Assembly (NCBI GenBank): GCA_019914995.1
Contig: CM034130.1
Location: 9,052,001-9,116,000, forward strand
DNA: 64,000 bases
From: Acanthochlamys bracteata
Lineage: Eukaryota > Streptophyta > Magnoliopsida > Pandanales > Velloziaceae
Reading direction: 5' to 3'
The notes under the pieces were generated by a model. That model made no database searches. It was not told where the DNA came from and saw only the letters and a program-made list of their open reading frames with translations. Below, piece by piece: positions 53,923 through 64,000 of the stretch. A program made the position numbers and the translations under genes. Every line of letters starts with the position of its first letter. Within the stretch, counting starts at the first letter, position 1.

Positions 53923-54800
53923 AGCCGATCAAGAACTTGAATAAACAACAGAAATATAAGAAACGGAGAGAGAAAAAGAGTAGTTTTGAGAAGTGGAGGG
54001 TTTAGAAAAGTGGAGAGAGAGAAAAGGGTAATTGGTTTTGGGAAAGTGGTTACGGCAATGGTAGTGGTGCGATCTTAACTTTTATGGAATCGAACGGTTG
54101 TAATTTGAATGAACAAGCCAGTGGTTTTACTAGTGAAAACTGAAAAACATGTTGGATATTTTGTATGTTTCCTGAAATGACCTTGTGTCATATATGAAAC
54201 GGCAAGGTTTTTTTGCAACTGTCTCTATGTTAGATGTCACTGAGTTATCGCTGAAGCTTATTATCAATTATAGCAATTTGTAATATAAAGGTGAGAGAAA
54301 TACGAGTTTTATAAATTAAAATTTGATAAAAATAAAAATTTGAATGGTAACTAAGTAAAGTTTAGAATTAAATTTTATTATAAATAGAATTTGATGTGAA
54401 AGCAAAAATAAAATTAGGAGTAATAATTAAAACAAAGAAAGTAATCTAACTAAAAACATGCCCTAATTCACATGTCTCTTGTTTGGGCATTAACATAGCT
54501 TTGCCTTTTGAATGGGACTGTAATTAGGTAGAAGTCCTTGCACCAAACTGGTTAAAGTCTATAATTCTCACAATAAAAGATCAGAAAACCTTCACTAGTA
54601 TCGTTATCTATAAGATAGCAAGAAAAATGCTTGTATGGTTGGATGTTTCTGAGAAGGAACGCTATGCACATATGCGTTTCTTGCTTTGAGAAAAATGTGG
54701 GAGTTTCTTCTTTTAGTTGTGCTAAATGCTAATATAGGTATTTTTCATGTGAACCTTTAGTATGTTTTTTATATGATTGATTCGTGTAGCAGTTTTATAA
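53923..54800. other. Promoter and flank of the CFL1-like gene
   Basis: Leader and promoter of the minus-strand CFL1-like gene. GA-rich words lie just upstream (GAGAGAGAAAAAGAG near 53966 and 54014). An A+T-rich, MITE-like stretch lies at about 54225-54470. No gene seen. Confidence 0.4.
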
Positions 54801-55371
54801 TAAGAGTGACAATTCGAATTTCTGAATCGATTCTGAATCAACCCATATGATAATCAGATCAAATTTATTCAACCTAACCTGATCTATTTATTTATATGAG
54901 TCAAAATTATCAATCCTAATCCAACTTATTTAATAATCGGATCAAATTCAGATCGACCTATTTAATAATTAAAGTTATTAAAATAAAAATTACAAATATT
55001 AATTTCTAATAATAATATATATAAATTATTAATTATGTTATATCTAAAAAATATTAATTTTGATAAAATTTATAAGTTAAGTAAAATTTAGTTAAATTAA
55101 AATAAGTTAAAAAATATCTATATACAAATTAAATTCAATTTTTTACTATTATTATCTAATTATTAAATAATATATATTATATAAATAATTATATGGATTA
55201 AATGGACTATTTTTTGGTTGATCCGAATTCGATCCGAATCTATTTAAATTTTCGAATCATATCGGATTGACCCAAAATAGATCCGAATTCAATTAAGGCT
55301 TAATTTGAATCCGAATTTTTAGGTCGGTTTCGAATCAAATTTTCGGATCGGATCGGAAATTGCCACTCCTA
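54801..55371 (-). mobile_element. hAT MITE, second copy, 571 bp
   Basis: It starts TAAGAGTGACAATTCG and its inverted right end reads TAGGAGTGGCAATTTCCGAT. The flanks TTTTATAA (54793-54800) and CTTTGTAA (55372-55379) share 6 of 8 bases, an aged 8-bp target duplication. Read from its right end, it follows the 27583-28119 element: GATCCGAAAATTTGATTCGA, AATTAAGCCTTAATT against TCAAGCCTTAGG, then GATTCGAAAATTTAAA. No coding capacity. Confidence 0.85.
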
Positions 55372-56447
55372 CTTTGTAAGGAGAAATGTGGGACTTCACA
55401 CTTCAATTTCGTAACATAAATGTTTGCTTGTATAAAACCTTGTGTTCTTCACTAGAATCTAATTATCCATGCATATGATAGTTAATAGCCCACCAACCTG
55501 CAAGCCCATTAGTTGAAGCCCAAAAATGAAATGACCTTAACGAGCCCATTCCAATCCATGTTGATTATGTAATAATCATGAATAGATTATAGAATAACTG
55601 TTACAATAATTATGAACATAAAAAGCACACGACAAGTAGCTACACTGATTATTGAAAGATCATACTGATGATTGAAGCCTAATAAAATGCATCTATAAAT
55701 CTATAACAAATATATCAATTCGGTACGTGAAGGATTAAGCAAATACAAATAAGCACACGAATTACTCGCTCTTTCTCACACGGCACAGCACCCAAAAAGA
55801 AAAAAAGAAAGAGAAAAGTTCCACTCTACACGGCACTCATATGCACAAATTTTACGCATTCAAATTTCCACATCGGTGCATAGGGGGGGCCGTTTCCGTT
55901 TGTCGAAGCGATTCCAAAAATAATTTTATATTTTATATTTAAAAAAAAATTTTATTTTAAAATTTAAAAATATAAAAAACTTTATATAATAAAATTATTT
56001 ATTTTTATTTTAGATAAAAATAAAGTTTTTTAAATAATAAAAATATTTTTTATTCTAAATAAAAATTATATAAGAGCACTATAAAACGCGCTTTTTGTTA
56101 TATTATGCATTACTGATCAGTTGCCGATGCTGCCTATCCATATTTGTCTACGTTTGTATACTGCGGCAGATGGCTGCCGCTGTTGCAGGTGCTTCCCGAA
56201 AGCAATAGCACCACTCTGCTGCTAATGCCGTGGTCGTGCTGCGTTTGAACAGCATATTAGAAAGCGTCTGGTATTATTTTTTTTTAAAATTAATTTTTAA
56301 AATTTTAATTATATATTTTTATAAATTTTTAAAAAATATTTAAAATTTTGAAATATAAAAAAATTATATATATAATTTTTTTATTAATAATAATAATTAT
56401 TATTTTTAGATTAAAAGTTCTAGTTCAAAATTACTGTCAAACAACCC
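55372..56447. other. Intergenic with A+T-rich MITE-like stretches
   Basis: 55890-56100 starts with GGGGGGGCCGTTTCCG and is followed by long A+T-rich DNA, and 56262-56447 runs from AAGCGTCTGGTATTATTTT to CTGTCAAACAACCCC. Both are non-coding and could be MITEs with imperfect ends. No gene seen. Confidence 0.35.
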
Positions 56448-56760
56448 CTAGTTCTGTTGTGGATGTGGATGCTGCGAAAGCTGACCTTGCCTTATTATAG
56501 CTTCACCCAAGTACTTTGCCGCCTTATCGAAATTCGCGAACTACCAAAACTCATGGCCATCAACAGTTTCAATCTCTAAGTACTTCTCCGGCGGGGTCCC
56601 CTTCACTGTCACCGGATTCACATTCCTAAGCTTCGACAATCGGATCGTCACTTTATAGTAACTCCACGACTCTTGTCCCGATGGTGCTTTAAACGAAAGC
56701 GGCCTGTCGCTGCAGAACGCTACATTGAAGTTGCATACCACATGTTGGTTGGTAGCCATG
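56448..56760 (-). pseudogene. GEM-like GRAM-domain protein relic
   Basis: On the minus strand the frame reads VAFCSDRPLSFKAPSGQESW, SYYKVTIRLSKLRNVNPV and EKYLEIETVDGHEFW, then TAG, FANFDKAAKYLGEAIIRQGQ and a stop at 56448. These are the core motifs of plant GEM-like/ABA-responsive GRAM proteins, where the family normally continues HDFWFMGF.NFDKA; here the FMG is lost and replaced by a stop. The usual N-terminal half (EGGPEK..F.QTF) is missing or beyond recognition upstream of 56760. The intact family is thought to bind phosphoinositides and act in hormone and trichome or root-hair signalling. This copy is decayed. Confidence 0.75.
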
Positions 56761-58342
56761 GTTTCGGCTCGACGACTCCAAGAATGCTCTCCATGGGACG
56801 ACCGCCCGCATCTCTGCACCGGCGCGTGTTCAAGAACGTACTGGGAATCTTGTTCGTCGGAAGCCCGTGGTGTCCGTTGTGTTGCTTTCACGGTTTTGCG
56901 GGTAAAAGAAAGAAACAGAAAAAATATAATATCTATCTTGAATTCTTGGTATGGCAACGTGCAGGATGAAATTTATTATCTTAACTTAGCTATGAAGAAA
57001 TTATTATTAACATTAAAAGCTGACAAAACAGAAAAATCAAGTCTTTTTAAAATACTTGTGGATGTCTGAAATTCAACCTGCTTTACTTGCTTCGGATAGT
57101 CGTATCAAGTAATGTAGTTACTCTGATCTGGTTTCACTCCAAAATTTAAATATTTAGGTTTCTCTACTTTTCCAAGTTTGACACTAAGAAACAGTTTACA
57201 AAACTTCTATACGATGAACTCTATGATTGATGCTTACAGCGATGGGTATACAGAATAATTTTATTGAGAAGCCACAGTGCAGACTATCTTCTCAGGGCAA
57301 AGTCAGAAACCACCAAACGTTGGTAAATTTGCTACTGGAGATACAGCTGCTCGCTACCAAAGAAGATCCTGAAAGTCAGTTGGTGGATTTGGACTGCATG
57401 ATAAAAGATAGACCAAATAGAGAATGAACTTTATAAAAGCACCATAAGTTTTCACACTTTAGACCTTCAAAAGCACGACAAAGGATAGACCACATAGAGA
57501 ATGCGCTTTCTAAAAGTACCATAAAATTCACCACTCGACTTTGAACTAAAGAAAAGAATCTCATTGACCACAACCTTATCCACAGTCCTCTGGAATCCTC
57601 CACTGCTTAGTAAGGATCAAGCTTATCAGCATAAAGCAAATAAAGCTATAAAAGACAACCAATGGGAAGGAGAAGCCTAAAAACAGAAGTCGATAAAAGA
57701 ACTCAGGAAATGGTAGCCCACTTCCTACAGAATGGAAAAAGGGTAGGCATAGAACTTCCACTAAACGAACAAAATTAAAATTTACGACTGATGCAAGCAT
57801 ATAATACAATAATGAAAGTTGTGTGGGAAATGATACAATGGCATCAACTTAAAAATGTCACCAAAGCACAAGATAGTCTCAACTTTTAGCACTTTCAAGA
57901 TACATAATTAGTGTTTCTCTCTGGTTTCAATATTAAATGTAGCACCAGAATGCAGAATTGAGTTTATAGATGAACTGCTGAAACACTATTCTGGTCCTAA
58001 TCATTCCTCCCAAAAACTGGCTAAACCATTAACTTTTTGTTTAATGATTGACTAAAAATTCAATCTATTGAATACAATCCCTGTGCACTATAAACCATCC
58101 TTTTTGCTCTTTTCAGATTCTAAAATACGTAAAAGGAAGGGGATGGAGGACCAAAGATGCCCATCTACTTATTTCATTAAAAAGTTGAAGAACAAATTTA
58201 GAGCTCAAACAAATTGTCAAAGAAACTGAAATGAAAAAACATCTGGAAGTGATCTATTACTAGTCTTAATGTGCAATGACCACCATGAATGAGAGCATAA
58301 TGCTGATTACCTAGGAATTCGAGTGATCTGGCCAAAGCAACC
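56761..58342. other. Intergenic and AFB 3' UTR
   Basis: The right end holds the 3' UTR of the minus-strand AFB gene. A two-copy repeat (57407-57530) is listed. The 57200-57430 region has a short open frame with no family signature. No gene recognised. Confidence 0.4.
57407..57530. repeat. Two-copy direct repeat, 77-bp period
   Basis: GATAGACCAAATAGAGAATG at 57407 recurs as GATAGACCACATAGAGAATG at 57484, followed in both by CTTT[AC]TAAAAG[CT]ACCATAA. About 46 bases per copy. Confidence 0.85.
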
Positions 58343-60914
58343 CTATAAAACCCAGACGAAATCCGGTGCATCACTTCGTGGTCCAGCTACAGTCCGATAA
58401 ACATACATCTTCTCTACTTTCTGCAAATCGCTTGGACTGTCAATTGCTTCTTTGTCATCCCTATCATTAATTATCTCTACGTTGAGTCTTGGCATCTTTG
58501 CTGCTAGAGCCTTGCAACCGCCTAAGGTGACATCACAGGAAGACATCCAAAGGGATCGCATTGTTTCAAACTTACCTGCTTCCTCCAAGAGAGCAACATC
58601 ACCAAATGGGCTATCCCTTATTTCCAATTTCCGTAGGCTTTTGCATCCATTGAGAACATACATCATGCCTTTGTCGCTATCACCAGCAAACGCAACAGAA
58701 AGCATCTCAAGACGTTCAGCATACATGCCAATATAGAAAAAGACCTTATCTGTGAGGTGACCAGACATTGACAACCTCCTGAGACTCTTACACGATTGAA
58801 CAATTGCCCCGAAGCCTTCATCCAGTGGCTGATTGGACAAAGGATCCGGCCTCTTTGGGTCAAGTGTACAGAGTCTGAAGCGTGTAAAATGCGGACAATT
58901 TTTTGCAACGGTTATTAGTGCAGCGTTTGTCATCTGCTGGCAAAAGTACAGCACAGAATTCAATCTCGGGCACCCAGAAGAAATCAATACCAGTCCTTCC
59001 TCTGTCACATCAGAAGTCCCTTCAATGCTGACATCAGAAGGAAATACCCTCAGTTCTTGCAACTCTTTGCAGGTTTTGGCCACAACACCTAGCCCCTTGT
59101 CCCCAATGACATCCAGCACCTTACCAAGCAGATTTAAGAATGATTAGCCATTTTTGCTGTAAGATGTTGAACCAACTCTTAAAAAAAAAGGGAAAAAACA
59201 AAAAAGAAGAAGAAAAATAAAAGAGTTTGGGAACTCACCCAAAGTCGTTGAAGTCTCGGACACTGACTAACGAGCTTAATTAGGTCAGCACACTGGATTC
59301 CTGGAGCATAACTCAAATTAAGTGCAGTCAAGTTTGGACAGACTGGAGAAAGTAGGTGTAGGAATAAACTGGAGGCATCCCAGAAGCCTGAGAAGCTCTT
59401 TAAGGACTTGCATTTACGAATAGCATGAAGAAATTGGATGTAGAACTCAGGATGATTGGGATAGTTGGATGACCCAGTACCAAGGTCCACCAACTGGGGA
59501 GCTCGGACAAGGATCTTTGAGAGTGTTTCCAGGGATACTGAACGATTAAGCCTCAAACTCCTGAGGTTTGGACATCTTGCAACAAGTTTCTCCAAGACTC
59601 CAGTATTTACGTCTCCTTTGAGGCAGGCAAAACTGAGGGAGACAAGTGATGTCAAGCTGTCTGGGAAGCAACTAAGCCATTGAACCCCTGTGTCCTCCAC
59701 ATCATTTTCCTGTAAGTCCAGCTCTCTCAAAACCCTAATGATATTCAAATGCAGAAGATGAACAAATACTGAATTACAGGAATTCCAAGCACTAGATTAA
59801 GAATACGAATAACCTAAAAGATGATATCATGAATTGATGAGATATTCAGCAATTTTGTAAAACTTAGAAATAAAGAGATGAAAGACAAGTAACAGAAAGA
59901 GTAAAACCAAGTTCTACTATCAATACCTGCTGCTTCAAATCTTCCTTCTCATTATTATTACAAATTCCATAAGCAGTGTGGGATAAAATCTGAAAAATAA
60001 GTACATGGGAGTGTTGCAAATTCATCGGAATGTCCCAAAAGCAGCTGACTAATCATTCCAGCTTTGTGAGGGGCAGGAAACTTCCTAGTTTAGGAGGTAT
60101 CTCATAGAGCAACATCCTGAATCTTTTACAACAATGCATTGTCTCACTAGTTGGGAGCAAACCAAGAGAGAAACAAGATATAGAAACAAGATGCGGTAAA
60201 TTCAAGAGCATTCCTAAACTAATCTGTGAACTACCGTTACGTATAATTGTTGGTAGTATCCTATGAAACAGTTGGCGAAACGTACTAGGTTGTAGCAAAA
60301 TGCTATCATACTGTTATCATAGAATGAAAGAAACTACTAATCATCATACATAGACAAAGTCACCACATTTCTAACCAATTCACTATCCATATACCCACAA
60401 TACCAGGTATTTTGTAACACTTAATACAGTAAAAAAGACAACAGTTTGATAAGAAATCTTACCCGCAATGCCGGGCGACAGTAGCAAGGCCGTCGGTGGA
60501 AAACCCCTCGCAGCTGACAAGCACAAGAGCCTTGAGTCTTGGAAACGACCGCGCTAAAAGCTCAAGGCAATCATCAGAAACGACCATCCTCTTCATCCTC
60601 AACTCTTCAAGCCATCGGCAGCCGTTAGCACAAGCTTCAACCCACGACAAAGCGAACGCGCCCCAGTCATGAGGAACAAAGTTGAAGTCTGCAAAGTGGG
60701 GCTTGCCCTTGACGATCAATATCCGAAGGCAAGGGAACCGTGCTGCAACATGAACAGGAGAGACGGCGTAGCAGTTCCCGACAAACACGCGTCGACGGCT
60801 GAGCCGTTCGATCCGGTACCACGCCTTGCAGACGAAAGAGACAGCATTGCGATCACGGTGAGAATGAAGGAAGCTAAATATGTGCTCTACAACACCTTCA
60901 GGGAAATATGTCAT
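58343..60914 (-). CDS. TIR1/AFB auxin receptor F-box protein, AFB2/3-like
   Basis: Three exons, 60914-60463, 59734-59239 and 59119-58343, close in phase; 574 residues, the family size. Residues 1-45 form the F-box ([32 protein letters not shown]) that joins ASK1/CUL1 in an SCF ubiquitin ligase. About 18 leucine-rich repeats follow, with the family marks [60 protein letters not shown] and RTVAGPR. In the nucleus the protein grips auxin together with Aux/IAA repressors, with inositol hexakisphosphate as cofactor, and marks the repressors for destruction. The start MTYFPE and the end FVWVL fit the AFB2/AFB3 clade better than TIR1. The two introns stand at the usual family positions. The mRNA carries a miR393 target (58546-58567). 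Confidence 0.96.
58546..58567 (-). promoter_or_regulatory. miR393 target site in the AFB coding region
   Basis: The plus strand reads TCCAAAGGGATCGCATTG, identical to the first 18 bases of miR393, then TTTC where the miRNA has ATCC. The mRNA therefore pairs with miR393 along 20 of 22 bases, with a perfect seed and centre. The site codes for ETMRSLW, the same place as in TIR1, AFB2 and AFB3 of Arabidopsis, where miR393 cuts the mRNA and starts secondary siRNA formation. Confidence 0.93.
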
Positions 60915-63900
60915 GCTTTGTTCTGCAGTAGCTCAGCTAAAATAGGCTCTCTTTTATCCTGCGAAGCAGAACCCCGCTAAAGATTGGATGTGTTGGTAAT
61001 GAGAAGGCAAATTCCGGTAAAGAATGATCTTTTTGGTTCGCAGAAGGTGAGCTAAATATTCGATCGTTTTTGGGTTGGAGAAGGTAGATGTACGTAGAGA
61101 TGATTCTTTTTGTTACAGAAGAGAACTTCAAATAAAGATTGCTGAGGGACAAGAACAACAGTGAAGAAAAACAATATGAAGAAGGAAGTGTTTGTTTTAT
61201 TTGATCAAATTCAGAAATTTCAGCGTTGATTCTTGCAGAAAGAAAAATCACTACAAAAAATTTGAGCTGATTTGTTGCAGAATTGCTTCAGAAATGGGGG
61301 AAGAAAAGAAAGACCTCAGCATCAAGCAAACAAGCTAGTTGCTGACTCTGATCAGTTCAAGAAACTAAAGAAATATGATCATCAAGAAACGATCACATAA
61401 AACTAAAAGAAAATTCAGCTAACCGAAGAAACAAGCTTTCTGAATACAGATAAACAAAGAATAGAAAATATGAACAAAAACAGCTCGAATCAATCCGAAA
61501 ATAAAAAACTAAATTACAATATTTGGTGTTCGATCAAAATCAGAGAGATCAACTCAGAGCTTGATTTAAGAGAATTTTAATCAAAATTAGAACCGGAAAG
61601 AACCAACAACAAGAGAAAAATAATCACACTCTCCTCTACTGCCCACTTTTCTTTTTCTTCTACTTCTAATCAACTCTGAATTCTTTAACCATTGGTTGAG
61701 TTAATCTAACCATAAGGACTTCATCCAACGGTGAACATCTTTCATATGTTCAATCAGAGCCGTTAGGTTAAACCTGAGCTATTGTCCTTATCCACCGGTT
61801 GCGTGCTGATAATATCTTAAAGAATAGCCTCGAATTGATACTAAAATTACAATCACCACCATATAGATGATATGAACTGACAGCGTCTTTTCCTATAATC
61901 ACAAAATTGCCATTGTGTTTATTACTAATGACTCATTTAATCATTGAAATATCTCGGTCGGAGAACCACCGGAAGGGACGGCCACGATTCGCCTATTTGT
62001 GGGACCAAAATGAAGTTGGTAAGGACCGGCATGGTTAAATTGGCACTGTTACTGCTTGTAACATCAGAAAGAAATTACTAATTTCAAGCATTTATAAATA
62101 AAATTTTCTGAAATAAAAAATTTTTACTATTTAAATTTTTTTTTGTATTTTTACATTTTTATATAAATATTTTAAATATTTATAAAATATATATTAAAAA
62201 ATATAATATAAAAAATTGACAAAAAATGTTTGAAAACTTAATCCCAAATGCCCCCCTAATAACACCATATATTCTGTTGGTGTTTACTAATAAAAATGTC
62301 CAGATCAATTAGTTTTAGTTCTAAACTAACCCTTTTTATTTATTAATTGCCATGTGATTTGGTCCACAATAATAACATGGTACTAGTTTTTGTGGAGAGC
62401 AATTGAATTAATTTTTGTAATTAAAACAAAATTCAGTGGGATGGCCTTTGGAGTTGTGAAAGAGTTGCACTGCATGAGCTCATTGAGCTGTCTCTTTTGT
62501 CTTTCTTTACTAACAAGAAGATGAACATGCTCATATGTCCCCTTGTATTAGTTATATACAACAACAACCAATAATCGTCGTAGTAAGAGAAAGAGAAAAA
62601 ACAGGTTAATCAATTTGGTTAATATTGGTATTACCTTTCCCTTTGTTGATCTAGTGAAATAAAAACAAACACAAAGCGAGTCCTAAATTTACCAATTATC
62701 AATATTTATAGTATCCTAACTCAAGGAACAAGCAGCTTTTTTTATTAAAAAAGAAAAGATCTTGGCAAAGTAACTATGTCAGATTGAGTTTTGGTGCGAG
62801 CTATAGGCAAAAGAATTGCTGCAAAAACTTTGATGTAGGAATGAATTGCCCTATTAGCAATAATGATGACTTGTTAGTGCCAGCCATATTTTATTGTATG
62901 AACCAACTAGTACAAAAGTTAGTAGCCGTTTATTCTAAAAAACAAAAACCAATGATCAAATCGAACAATCTCCATTATTGAGAATGTGACCTACTAACTT
63001 GAGTTTTTGAAGAAGATTTCTCAAGAGCTGAAAGAGACCGCAAGTTATCTAGAAATGTGTTTATACGAGATCGATCTTTTCTAAAACGTAAAAGATTTTT
63101 TTATTATACTTCGATAAAAGATTTCTTTTTTTTTAAATAATAGTAAAAGGAAATAGTACTAAAATCTTAGTATGCTAACTTTTTAAATATTTTTTAAATT
63201 TTTAAATAAAGTTTGTACAATAGTAATGTATTGAAAAATACGAAATAATAAACACTTGTTAAAAAGCTATTATAAGCAATACCAAAGGCACTCTTAAAAA
63301 AGGAATCAACTACAAAAACACATTTCAATTGCACTAAACTCTAATTCACATATTTCAATTATTATTTTGAACTACACTTCTCTTTTCATATCGAACTCAA
63401 TTTTTATTAAAATTTCACTCTAAATTTTATGACACATATTTCAATTACCAATGCGAACTGTACTTCCATCTCTAAATTTTATGTCACATATTTCAATTAC
63501 CATTGCGAACTGTACTTCCATCTACCTCACTTCCAGCAATTAAAATACGTCCTAAGATATAATGTACATGATCAGTCTATTAAACATTAGCATTGCTTCC
63601 GGGAAAGAAGATAAGCAGTAAACCAATTTACTCTATAAAGCCACTGCTTCCATTAATCCATGCACCTTTTATCCAAACTAAAACGACCGGCATGGTAACT
63701 TAACTAAAATATAGAACAATACCATCTCACCTTATAAACAAGAAACGAATTTCTTTCCGAAACAGTGTAATGAAACTAGCAAGTCATGAATAACTCCAAT
63801 ATCTTCTGTAGAACAACCACAGTTGCAAATTAGACGAATAAAAACCTAGGTCTATACATCCAGTCTGCACATCAATACCTCCTAAGTCCAAGAAATCATA

Positions 63901-64000
63901 GCAGCAGATGCAGAAAATAACACTACAATATCAGGCAATTGATCCTATAAAAAATGACAGGTTAGAATCTCTATCTACTCCATACAGCTTAGTAAAGTTG
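60915..64000. other. AFB promoter, leader and distal intergenic DNA
   Basis: 60915-61640 is the likely 5' UTR and proximal promoter of the AFB gene. 62084-62262 is a MITE-like A+T stretch: left AGCATTTATAAAT, right inverse GGCATTTGGGATTAAG. 63310-63556 carries a dispersed repeat copy (listed). The last few hundred bases have no coding signature and could be the 3' UTR of a gene beyond the window. No gene found. Confidence 0.4.
63310..63556. repeat. Dispersed ACTCCACTT-type repeat, copy 4
   Basis: CATTTCAATTGCACTAAACT, GAACTACACTTCTC, CACATATTTCAATTACCA and GCAATTAAAATACGTCCTAA follow the order of the 18062-18335 copy. Within it, CTAAATTTTATG[AT]CACATA to CTTCCATCT occurs twice in tandem (63420 and 63472, 52-bp period). 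Confidence 0.6.

Noticed and set aside
56541..56957. GEM-like fragment as an intact gene
   Set aside because: A stop replaces the conserved FMG after HEFW and the N-terminal half of the GRAM protein is missing.
62784..62981. 65-codon open frame near the right end
   Set aside because: No family signature, no splice context, A+T-rich surroundings.

Overview
The window is nuclear DNA of a flowering plant, almost certainly a eudicot. It is AT-rich, most genes are split by GT-AG introns with AT-rich bodies, and it carries plant-only families: the auxin receptor AFB, ABF/AREB bZIP, HECATE bHLH, CFL1-type WW protein, a DYW-type PPR protein, and a plastid DJ-1C-like double-domain protein. I cannot name the species from the sequence. 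Ten protein genes can be placed, nine of them complete. For each spliced gene I joined exons by hand, and the reading phase closes from the first placed exon to the stop.

Layout, left to right: (1) 213-2301 (+), the 3' end of an RRM RNA-binding protein gene; (2) 4243-7039, a degenerate hAT transposon with near-matching 8-bp target duplications and five in-frame stops; (3) 7431-8138 (-), an intronless HECATE/INDEHISCENT-type bHLH gene; (4) 11159-16048 (-), the 10-exon beta subunit of mitochondrial 3-methylcrotonyl-CoA carboxylase; (5) about 17575-22622 (+), a rhomboid-like/TMEM115 membrane protein; (6) 23536-26232 (+), a DJ-1C-like protein with two DJ-1 domains; (7) 26.3-31.1 kb, a gene-poor stretch with an hAT MITE, tandem repeats, a gene relic and other short repeats; (8) 31131-33458 (-), an intronless PPR-DYW gene close to EMB2758; (9) 36718-39894 (+), an ABF/AREB bZIP gene; (10) 41287-48641 (+), trimethylguanosine synthase TGS1 with a WW domain; (11) 52672-53922 (-), a CFL1-like WW protein; (12) 54801-55371, a second hAT MITE of the same family as the first, inverted, then a GEM-like GRAM-domain relic; (13) 58343-60914 (-), a TIR1/AFB auxin receptor with a miR393 target site.

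The genes do not form a pathway cluster. Several concern hormone response (the ABF factor in abscisic-acid signalling, the AFB receptor in auxin signalling, the HECATE factor in auxin-linked carpel patterning), and MCCB acts in leucine breakdown, but plant gene neighbours are usually unrelated. What holds the region together is descent: from memory, MCCB, DJ1C and EMB2758 lie close together on Arabidopsis chromosome 4, and ABF2 and TGS1 on chromosome 1, so the order looks like conserved microsynteny.

I found no new biosynthetic, defence or mobile system. The points most worth a second look are two apparent GC-AG introns (DJ1C-like and TGS1), two stop-free, length-divisible-by-three introns in the DJ1C-like gene, nucleophile cysteines kept in both DJ-1 domains, a NAGNAG acceptor in the ABF gene, a GC-rich repeated insert and a long fold-back element inside TGS1 introns, the hAT MITE pair, and a dispersed repeat built of iterated ACTCCACTT-like words seen four times.
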